Source: Fidelibacterota bacterium
GTDB lineage: Bacteria; Fidelibacterota; UBA8477; JABMPR01
DNA: 11,137 bases
NCBI GenBank assembly: GCA_030596225.1
Contig: JAUVKO010000045.1
Span: forward strand, 1-11,137
Direction of reading: 5' to 3'
Shown: piece by piece, positions 5,104-11,137 of the stretch
How positions within the stretch are numbered: the stretch's first letter is position 1
How the letters are laid out: each line of letters opens with the position of its first letter
The notes under the pieces: generated by a model
Databases searched by the model: none
Told to the model about the DNA's origin: nothing
Seen by the model: only the letters and a program-made list of their open reading frames with translations
Translations under genes and position numbers: made by a program

Positions 5104-8100
5104 GTATATGAAACAGTTTTCCAAATTAGACCGGGAAAGATCAAAATCTGCAGATTCTGCTTTGTTTGATCTGGCAGTTCACGCGAAGAGTGATGCTCGC
5201 GGAAAAGGGGCCTTGCTTGGCCTACTCGCTTTTGTGGTAATTGCTATCCTGGTTTCACTATTTATTTGGCTAGAGAGTTTCCGTTACTTTGAGCCACAGA
5301 TCAAAGCTGTTCTGCTAACGTCCTTGAGTCTGATCAGCAGTCTGATTCTATTGGGCATCTTGAGCATTTATTGGCTCATGAAGGCTCAGCGCTTACATAT
5401 AACCCAGCCGGAAAAGCTAGCCCAACTCATTGGTGAAAGAATGCCTGATGTGGGTGATCGAATTCTCAATGCAGTGCAGCTAAATAAAATTCAACCGGAA
5501 GAAGGCATTTCCGGTAGTTTGCATCAAGCTGCTGTTCAAGCCGGGGCTGAAGTGATAGAACAAATACCTTCATGGTTGTTATTTCCATATGCAAAGCTCA
5601 AAGTTTACCTGAAACAGGCTGCTCTTGGAATTGGTGTTCTACTCCTTCTGTACCTCATTAATTTTCAGAATACTAATGCTGCTATTGTGAGATTGAGTCA
5701 ACCTGAGGTTCACTTTGACTACCCGCTTCCTCTTAGCCTGAAATTAAATAGCCCGACAAATCGTATCCTTGCCGGTGATACCCTGTTGATCGAAGGTCAG
5801 GTGACAGGTCGCACCGTGCATCAGATTGAGCTAATCATTCAGACTAACAAAGACACTACTATTTATCCCTTATCTGTGACGGATCAGCGTTTTGATATTT
5901 CCCTTAAGCAGATGATGAAAAGTTATACAGCAATAGCTAGAGTCACCAATCTACGTCCCTGGGAACCGTGGCAAAATATCGAGTCGGCACCCCTGATAAT
6001 TCAGGTTATAAATCGACCTCTGGTTCAGAATATCACGGTTCGGATCCGACCGCCTGCCTACACCAAATTACCGGTGGAAATTCATACACGAGACATTATG
6101 GATATTAGCGGCTTCAAAGGTTCCAGGGTCAGTTTTGAAGGTTTAGTATCCAAGGAAATTAGGTCGGCAACACTTCATTTTGAAAATGCGTCAGATGTTC
6201 CGGTGGAACTGGATGGTCATCGATTCAAGACCGGGTTCACTCTACGGAAAGCCGACCGTATCTGGTTTGATCTAGTTGATGATGAAGGTGTCAACAATCT
6301 GGATCCACTTAAGTATCCGGTATATGTGGTCACGGATGTAGCTCCCATGATTCGGGTTATGGTGCCGGGACAAGATGTGATCATTGGTGAAAACATGTTG
6401 ATTCCCATTCGTCTGAAATTGGATGATGATTTTGGTTTCTCCAAGATCGAGTTGAATTATCGTATTCAGCACCCGGATTACCTCATGGAGGATACGACGC
6501 TCTACACACAATTAATTGCCTTTCCACAGAGTGATCTGGCATCATTGGAATTCAATTTCCGTTGGGATCTGAATGAGATCAATATTATGCCTGAGGATGC
6601 CATCCAGTATTGGTTTACGGTCTGGGACAATAATACGATAGATGGCCCCAGGAAAGCCTCGAGTCGAAAATGGTTGGCCAGATTACCCTCTTTAGATGAA
6701 ATGTTTGAGGATTTTGCTCAGGGGAATGAGCAGGTCAAACAGGAGCAGGAGGCGGTCCTTGAGGTGATCAAGGAGATCCGTGAAAAGGTTAACGAACTTG
6801 CTCTGGAAGTCCAAAAGGAGCCCAATCTATCCTGGGAGCAACAGCAGGAAGCCAGCGAGGCTATGGAGCAGGTTAAGAATTTAAAAGACCAGCTTGAAAA
6901 TATTAGCCAGCAGCTTGATGAAATGATGAATTCGGCTGAAGAACAGAATCTATTCAGCGAGGAAACCCTGGATAAATATGCTGAGCTGCAGCAACTGATG
7001 GAGCAACTTATCACTCCTGAACTCAGAGAAGCCATGGAACGTTTGCAACAAGCTATGGAGCAGGAAAATCCCAGAGAGATGGAGATGGCCCTGGAGGATT
7101 TTCAGGTGGCCATGGAAAATTTTCAAAGAAGTGTGGAACGAACACTGGAGATCTTCAAACAGGTAGAAATTGAGCAAAAGATTGATGAATTAAATACACG
7201 ACTAAACGATCTGGCTGACCGACAGGAATCACTTAATTCTAAAATGGAGAATACTGATCCAACAGATGCAGCACAACTGGAAGAGCAGATCAAAGATGAT
7301 TTTGACAAAGCTTTGGAAACAGCTGAGGAGTTAAAAAATCTTTTGGATCAGAATGAGACACTTTCCTCACAAGGGATCCAGGATCTGCAGGATCAGATGG
7401 AGCGGGAACAGATCAGCGAAAATCTGAGTGAAGCTGCATTACTTATGCAGCAGGGGCAGATGTCTCAGGCAAAACCACCGGCCAGCCTGGCTGAGAAATC
7501 TTTAAAGAAAATCGCTGCTCACTCAGACCAGATGCAGGAGAATCTTCAGCAGCAAATGATGTCCGAGGTCATGGCTGAGTTTCGTTCAGCCTTGCTGAAA
7601 ACTTTAAGATTGTCACAAGCCCAGGAGGACCTGGAGCAGCCCACTGCAAAAACCTCGCGTCAGAGTTCTCTGTTGAGAGATTATGCAGACTCTCAAATGG
7701 GGTTGATCAAGGGTCTTCAGTTGTTGGCAACGGATATCAAAGAATTGGGCAATAAGACCTTTGCAGTCTCTCCGGCCATGGGTCGATCCATGGGTGTAGT
7801 ACAGGCTCACATGCAGCAGGCTATTAATGAACTGGAAGCTAGAAATCCTCGTAAATCATCCCAGTCTCAAGCAATAGCTCGGGAGAGTTTGAATAAAATG
7901 GCCCGCCAACTTGCTAATTCCATGGAGTCGCTTCAACAATCAGGAGAATCCAGTGGCTTTAGTGATTACATGCAGCAACTCCAGCAAATGGCCGGGCAAC
8001 AGCAGGGTTTGAATCAACAAACCCTGATGCAGTTAGGCATGGGAAGTCCATCCATGATGCAGCAGCTTGCCAGACAGCAGATGCAATTACGAGAAGCTTT

Positions 8101-8488
8101 ATCCCAAATTGAAAATGGGATGGGTTCAGATTCACGGATGCTGGGTGACCTGGGTAAGATCGGTGAGGAAATGGAAGCTGTAGCGAAAGAGTTGAAAAAA
8201 AGACGCCCGTCACAAAAGGTCCATGAACAACAGGAGCGTATCCTTAGCCGTCTGTTGGATGCCCAACGCTCTGCCACACAAAGGGATTTCAGCAAAAAGC
8301 GCAAATCGGAGACTGCTGATAATGATCCATTATGGATCGGTAGCAGTACTTTACCAGAAGATCTTGGTGAAGCTCGCAATCAGTTATACGAAGAACTTAT
8401 TTTTAGTCTGAAGCAGAGTTATAGTAGAGAAGAGCAAACCCTGATCAGGGAGTATTTTAATCATCTGGAAACAGAGCTAAATGAATAA
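5087..8488 (+). CDS. DUF4175-family membrane-anchored coiled-coil protein
   Basis: Large envelope protein of 1133 aa. Membrane helices lie at about 41-62, 73-98 and 176-193, leaving ~940 residues on the periplasmic side. Residues ~200-530 are beta-rich, with repeated Ig-like stretches (e.g. SLKLNSPTNRILAGDTLLIEG, VRIRPPAYTKLPVEIHTRD shortened here). From ~540 to ~1065 it is an almost unbroken Glu/Gln/Met-rich coiled coil (KQEQEAVLEVIKEIREKVNE and many QQLQQMAG-like segments), as in DUF4175 proteins. The C-terminal ~35 residues are charged and helical. The start at 5087 overlaps the DUF4159 stop by 17 bp; an ATG at 5108, just after that stop, is an equally possible start, since neither has a clear Shine-Dalgarno. 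Role unknown; the shape suggests a structural or scaffolding part of an envelope complex with its operon partners. Confidence 0.85.
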   Translation: MPSLIEYMKQFSKLDRERSKSADSALFDLAVHAKSDARGKGALLGLLAFVVIAILVSLFIWLESFRYFEPQIKAVLLTSLSLISSLILLGILSIYWLMKAQRLHITQPEKLAQLIGERMPDVGDRILNAVQLNKIQPEEGISGSLHQAAVQAGAEVIEQIPSWLLFPYAKLKVYLKQAALGIGVLLLLYLINFQNTNAAIVRLSQPEVHFDYPLPLSLKLNSPTNRILAGDTLLIEGQVTGRTVHQIELIIQTNKDTTIYPLSVTDQRFDISLKQMMKSYTAIARVTNLRPWEPWQNIESAPLIIQVINRPLVQNITVRIRPPAYTKLPVEIHTRDIMDISGFKGSRVSFEGLVSKEIRSATLHFENASDVPVELDGHRFKTGFTLRKADRIWFDLVDDEGVNNLDPLKYPVYVVTDVAPMIRVMVPGQDVIIGENMLIPIRLKLDDDFGFSKIELNYRIQHPDYLMEDTTLYTQLIAFPQSDLASLEFNFRWDLNEINIMPEDAIQYWFTVWDNNTIDGPRKASSRKWLARLPSLDEMFEDFAQGNEQVKQEQEAVLEVIKEIREKVNELALEVQKEPNLSWEQQQEASEAMEQVKNLKDQLENISQQLDEMMNSAEEQNLFSEETLDKYAELQQLMEQLITPELREAMERLQQAMEQENPREMEMALEDFQVAMENFQRSVERTLEIFKQVEIEQKIDELNTRLNDLADRQESLNSKMENTDPTDAAQLEEQIKDDFDKALETAEELKNLLDQNETLSSQGIQDLQDQMEREQISENLSEAALLMQQGQMSQAKPPASLAEKSLKKIAAHSDQMQENLQQQMMSEVMAEFRSALLKTLRLSQAQEDLEQPTAKTSRQSSLLRDYADSQMGLIKGLQLLATDIKELGNKTFAVSPAMGRSMGVVQAHMQQAINELEARNPRKSSQSQAIARESLNKMARQLANSMESLQQSGESSGFSDYMQQLQQMAGQQQGLNQQTLMQLGMGSPSMMQQLARQQMQLREALSQIENGMGSDSRMLGDLGKIGEEMEAVAKELKKRRPSQKVHEQQERILSRLLDAQRSATQRDFSKKRKSETADNDPLWIGSSTLPEDLGEARNQLYEELIFSLKQSYSREEQTLIREYFNHLETELNE

Positions 8489-8520
8489 GAAAACGAGTAT
8501 CGAAAAAGTTAAACGACTCA

Positions 8521-8631
8521 TGTCTTCACGAGGGAAGAATGACCGCGGCGATCTCATATTTGAGATTGCCCGCCTTCCTTCAAGTACGAAGTACGGCGGA
8601 CAGGCTTCGTCGCAATACTCCTCGCAAAGAC
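8521..8631. repeat. Dispersed repeat in the DUF4175-TPR gap, interrupted by a second element
   Basis: Contains a perfect hairpin ATCTCA-TATT-TGAGAT (8551-8566). The text GAGATTGC (8562-8569) and TTCGTCGCAATACTCC (8606-8621) reads as one repeat of the widespread type containing GCGACGAAGCAATCTC (reverse strand), split by 36 bp (8570-8605). The repeat type is recalled from other genomes and was not searched. Confidence 0.6.
8570..8605. repeat. Nested short palindromic element
   Basis: 36 bp. CCGCC (8570-8574) pairs with GGCGG (8595-8599); the inner part has GTAC-GAA-GTAC (8584-8594); the tail is ACAGGC (8600-8605). It is the clearest member of the family also seen at 2796-2825 and 3917-3943, and it interrupts the outer repeat without other loss. 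Confidence 0.65.
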
Positions 8632-8696
8632 TAAAAAGGATTGATTTGCAGCTCTGCTTGTTGTGGCATAGTGAGGCACAGACGGGCATGCTGTAC

Positions 8697-8702
8697 GGAA
8701 GG
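8697..8702 (+). promoter_or_regulatory. Shine-Dalgarno of the TPR gene
   Basis: GGAAGG ends 9 nt before the ATG at 8712 and fixes that start. It lies at the far edge of the repeat-filled gap. Confidence 0.55.
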
Positions 8703-8711
8703 TGTTTGTAG

Positions 8712-10610
8712 ATGTTTATAAAAACAGTTCTATTTGCACTCATTATGATTCAATTATTAAGCCCTGCTGTCATTGAGGCTCAGTCACTCTCACGGCGAAA
8801 TTCGTCATCTGATAGGATATTAGAACAACGAGCAACTTCCCTGGTCAGACTTGGAAGAATTGAAGAGGCTATTGACCTCTATCTGGAATTACTTTATAAG
8901 AACCCCCGAAACAACAATCTATATTTTCGAGTGAGCAATCTGATGCCGGGGAAAGAGAACGCATCGACCTTACTCCAAATCCTGGATGATCTTCTAAAGA
9001 CTCAAACTAAAAATACACGTTTAGCAGCCGAACGGGGGCGCTTACTGTACATCCTTGATCAGAAAGAAGCAGCACTTCAAGACTGGGAACATCTTGTTCA
9101 GAAGAAAAGCAAAGATCGATATATTTATACCGCCGTTACCAATGCTATGCTGCAAGCGGGGGCAATTGATGAAGCCATTCAGATCTTGACCAATGGCAGA
9201 GAACAATTGAGCGAACCAGGAGCCTTTGCTTTTGATTTGGCACGTATTCATGCTGCTAAACACAACTATGAGCTGGCAGGGAAGGAATATCTTTCTCATC
9301 TGGATCAAAACCCGGGTATGCTGGATCATATCACTAATCAGTTGATCCGTTTACTGGAACATGAGGGCGCTTTTCAATTGATCAGCAACAGTTTTGATGA
9401 GATTCTGCAAACTCCCGGTAAGCACCGGGCCATCTTGCTGGCCAGAGCTAAACTTTTACTCCACGAACAGAAATATGCTGAATGTGTTAACGTTGTGCTC
9501 TCATCTGATGTGAGTCAATCAATGAAGCATATCTTTAAAATTGCCGATGATCTGTCAGCTGAGCAGGCCTGGGGTCCGGCAGCAGAGCTATATATATTCA
9601 TTTTGGCTAATAATCGTGATCCGAGACAAACAGGTGAGGCTTTATTGAAATTAGCTTCAACTTATGAGTATCGTTTGCAGGCCAGGAAGCCGTATCGATC
9701 ACTCAGTGGCTATTTTCGAGGCAATCAATTTCTGGATTTGGATCTTCAGTTCACATCCGGGGAAGATGCATCTTTGGAACGAACCTTAAAACTGTATGAC
9801 AGTCTGCAAACCCTGCTGCCCAAAACCAATGAAGCATTCCAGGCTTCCTTTCACATTGCCGAGATCCAGTTGACGGTCAGTGGTGATGTGGACCGGGCTA
9901 TTCGCGGATTTCAAAATGTTTTTGATAATGCCCGTGGGCCTGAAATTAGACAAGCTGCAGGAATCCGTTTGGTGGATGCCTGGTTGGTACGTGGAGATAC
10001 CACAGCTGGATTGCAGACTCTATCAAGAGTTGTTCGAAATCTGAATCTGGATGAGGACGATCCGCAGATCGTGGCTTCCAGGATCAAGATTTTGATCCAC
10101 AAAGGAAACATATCTGTTCTGAAGAAGGAATTACTTAATCTCAGTGGAACTGCAAAACCATCCGATCCCATTTTTAATGATGGACTTGAGTTTATGGCTT
10201 TATTGGACGGTAATGGTGAATCTGAAGATCCTCAACTGCAAACCTATTTAAAGGCTGAGCGCTTGATAGGTCAGCACAAATTATCTGAAGCTGTCGATCT
10301 GTTGCTCCAGATACAGGGAAGCTCGGAATCGATTGCAGATGAGGCAGCGATGCGAGCGATCCAGCTATTGTTGGCTTTGAATAGATCAAGGGAAGCAGTA
10401 GAAGTGATGGATCTGTTTCTTGAATCCTTTTCTGATTCTGATTGGCGAGCCAATGTACTGGTCTGGCGCGGTGAACAGTTTCAGTTTGTGGAAAATGAAC
10501 CGCAATCAGCCATTCCATATTATGAGGAAGTGATCGTAGAGCATCCGGGATATCTGGAAATACAGGAAGTTCGTATCAGATTACGGAATCTCATAGGAGC
10601 CGGCTCATGA
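8712..10610 (+). CDS. Exported tetratricopeptide-repeat protein
   Basis: 632 aa. A signal peptide (about 1-23, hydrophobic core TVLFALIMIQLL, cleavage probably after IEA) sends it to the periplasm. The rest is helical, with recognisable TPR units: about 38-71 (LVRLGRIEEAIDLYLELLYK), 138-165 (LQAGAIDEAIQILTNG), 172-200 (AAKHNYELAGKEYLSHLDQN), around 385-405 (SGDVDRAIRGFQNVFDNA) and near the C-terminus (SAIPYYEEVIVEHPG, about 602-616). Degenerate repeats fill the remainder. No enzymatic domain is seen, so it is probably a scaffold for protein-protein contacts, likely with the DUF4159/DUF4175 products. The stop overlaps an ATG as ATGA (10607-10610), a coupling signature. The start is set by GGAAGG at 8697-8702. 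Confidence 0.82.
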   Translation: MFIKTVLFALIMIQLLSPAVIEAQSLSRRNSSSDRILEQRATSLVRLGRIEEAIDLYLELLYKNPRNNNLYFRVSNLMPGKENASTLLQILDDLLKTQTKNTRLAAERGRLLYILDQKEAALQDWEHLVQKKSKDRYIYTAVTNAMLQAGAIDEAIQILTNGREQLSEPGAFAFDLARIHAAKHNYELAGKEYLSHLDQNPGMLDHITNQLIRLLEHEGAFQLISNSFDEILQTPGKHRAILLARAKLLLHEQKYAECVNVVLSSDVSQSMKHIFKIADDLSAEQAWGPAAELYIFILANNRDPRQTGEALLKLASTYEYRLQARKPYRSLSGYFRGNQFLDLDLQFTSGEDASLERTLKLYDSLQTLLPKTNEAFQASFHIAEIQLTVSGDVDRAIRGFQNVFDNARGPEIRQAAGIRLVDAWLVRGDTTAGLQTLSRVVRNLNLDEDDPQIVASRIKILIHKGNISVLKKELLNLSGTAKPSDPIFNDGLEFMALLDGNGESEDPQLQTYLKAERLIGQHKLSEAVDLLLQIQGSSESIADEAAMRAIQLLLALNRSREAVEVMDLFLESFSDSDWRANVLVWRGEQFQFVENEPQSAIPYYEEVIVEHPGYLEIQEVRIRLRNLIGAGS

Positions 10611-10768
10611 AACCACACTTTATCTTTACATCTCGCAGAGATCGCAGAGTCACAGAGGACTTATGTTTAGAACTTTCTAAAAACAGAATTCGTGGTTTTC
10701 GTCTAGTTCGTTGTGAAAAAGGCTCTTTGCTTTCACGCAGAAGCAATCTTGAATTTGGATTAATATGA
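10607..10768 (+). repeat. 158-bp insertion with ATGAAAC ends, carrying a bridging 53-codon frame
   Basis: ATGAAAC occurs at 10607-10613 (on the TPR stop) and 10765-10771 (start of the next gene). The stretch between holds tandem GCAGAG-type units (CTCGCAGAGATCGCAGAGTC, 10632-10651) and an inverted repeat GTGAAA (10713-10718) with TTTCAC (10731-10736). An open frame of 53 codons starts at 10607, overlapping the TPR stop as ATGA, and ends in TGA at 10766-10768, overlapping the next start as ATGA. The sequence looks like dispersed repeat DNA, and the peptide is not recognisable. Confidence 0.55.
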
Positions 10769-11137
10769 AACAACTTATCATCTTAGCATTACTATTTAGC
10801 TCCCTCTACTCTCAAAAGATCCTGATCCCCATGGATGAGACTCAAACCGATCACTTGAAAGCATATGGAGTGGCTGTTTGGGTTTTAGAACGTGATATCG
10901 ATATTGAATGGCTCTTGAACTATCGTGGAGGCAGTTTTCTCCTTGATAATCATGGAGAGATCGTGCGTGAACTCCGTTTGAGAGATGTACGGTTTGAGTC
11001 CGTTCCTGCCGGTGCTGAGCTGAATATTTATGCTGTTATCGAATCTAATAATATGGATATCGTTCTGTTGGAGAAAGCACCCAAAATTGCTGTCTATTCT
11101 CCACCGGGGAAACAACCCTGGGATGATGCTGTTACTC
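10765..11137 (+). CDS. Secreted protein of the family often labelled 'asparagine synthetase B' in FCB genomes (N-terminal part)
   Basis: 124 codons, open at the window edge. A signal peptide MKQLIILALLFSSLYSQ is followed by KILIPMDETQTDHLKAYGVA, WLLNYRGGSFLLDN, VLLEKAPKIAVYSPPGKQPW. I recall very similar proteins in Marinimicrobia-like genomes annotated as asparagine synthetase B. That label is doubtful: there is an export signal, no N-terminal catalytic Cys (MCG motif) and, so far, no ATP-binding motif. It follows the TPR gene after a repeat insertion and ATGA overlap, so it probably belongs to the same operon. Alternatives: an unclassified periplasmic protein, perhaps peptidase-like; the missing C-terminus would decide. 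Confidence 0.65.
   Translation, partial: MKQLIILALLFSSLYSQKILIPMDETQTDHLKAYGVAVWVLERDIDIEWLLNYRGGSFLLDNHGEIVRELRLRDVRFESVPAGAELNIYAVIESNNMDIVLLEKAPKIAVYSPPGKQPWDDAVT

Larger units (their letters stand above)
8481..8711 (+). other. Open frame bridging the DUF4175-TPR junction (doubtful gene)
   Basis: An ATG overlapping the DUF4175 stop (ATGAATAA, 8481-8488) opens a 76-codon frame that ends in TAG directly touching the TPR ATG (TAGATG). Most of it is repeat DNA (8521-8631), so the peptide is unlikely to be a conserved protein. It could still carry ribosomes from one gene to the next. The original short junction was probably enlarged by repeat insertion. Confidence 0.3.

Noticed and set aside
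6718..7308. Minus-strand open frames of 61-105 codons opposite the DUF4175 gene
   Set aside because: Low-complexity Ser/Cys-rich translations mirror the Glu/Gln-rich coiled coil on the coding strand; shadows.
10591..10773. Minus-strand 60-codon frame across the TPR/next-gene gap
   Set aside because: Consists of repeat DNA and overlaps two real coding ends; no protein features.

Overview
The window looks like a chromosomal stretch of an uncultivated, moderately AT-rich Gram-negative bacterium. The best guess is the FCB side of the tree (Neomarinimicrobiota/'Marinimicrobia' or a neighbour). This rests on a DUF4159-DUF4175-TPR envelope cluster, a GxxExxY protein, a secreted 'asparagine synthetase B'-labelled protein and many short dispersed palindromic repeats. 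The phylum is an inference from gene content and was not tested.

Layout. 1-252 (minus): 5' end of carA. 253-480: divergent intergenic space with a long-range inverted repeat. 481-873 (plus): a small Cys-rich YgbA-family protein. 874-1047: intergenic space with a TATAAT box bracketed by a perfect 8-bp dyad. 1048-2577 (plus): a soluble PAS-PAS histidine kinase with no partner regulator beside it. 2574-3216: repeat-rich island on the minus strand, holding a C-terminal gene fragment, two ~100-bp direct repeats, tRNA-Thr(CGT), and a second tRNA-Thr 5' half split by a 71-bp hairpin-rich insert. 3372-3872 (plus): DUF456 membrane protein, followed by a near-perfect Shine-Dalgarno and a 30-codon ORF that looks like the broken start of another gene. 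3895-4430: a GxxExxY gene enclosed by 13-bp imperfect inverted repeats, a probable mobile cassette. 4462-8488: DUF4159 and DUF4175 genes overlapping by 17 bp. 8489-8711: one dispersed repeat interrupted by a second. 8712-10610: secreted TPR protein. 10607-10764: 158-bp insertion bounded by ATGAAAC. 10765-end: secreted protein, 3' truncated by the window.

How the genes work together. The right half (4462 to the end) reads as one co-directional operon of exported or inner-membrane envelope proteins: a small exported DUF4159 protein, a large membrane-anchored coiled-coil protein, a periplasmic TPR protein and another secreted protein. Such sets often sit near MoxR/DUF58/VWA (Bat-type) genes, which are not in this window. 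Substrate and function are unknown. The left half is a collection of unrelated housekeeping and signalling genes.

The most unusual aspect is the repeats. One short palindromic family (core ACGCT...AGCTACG, tail G-R-CAGGC) recurs at least five times, mostly inside other repeats or decayed genes. Two insertions sit exactly at intercistronic junctions of the operon, and each leaves an open frame that begins on the upstream stop and ends on the downstream start, so translational coupling could survive.
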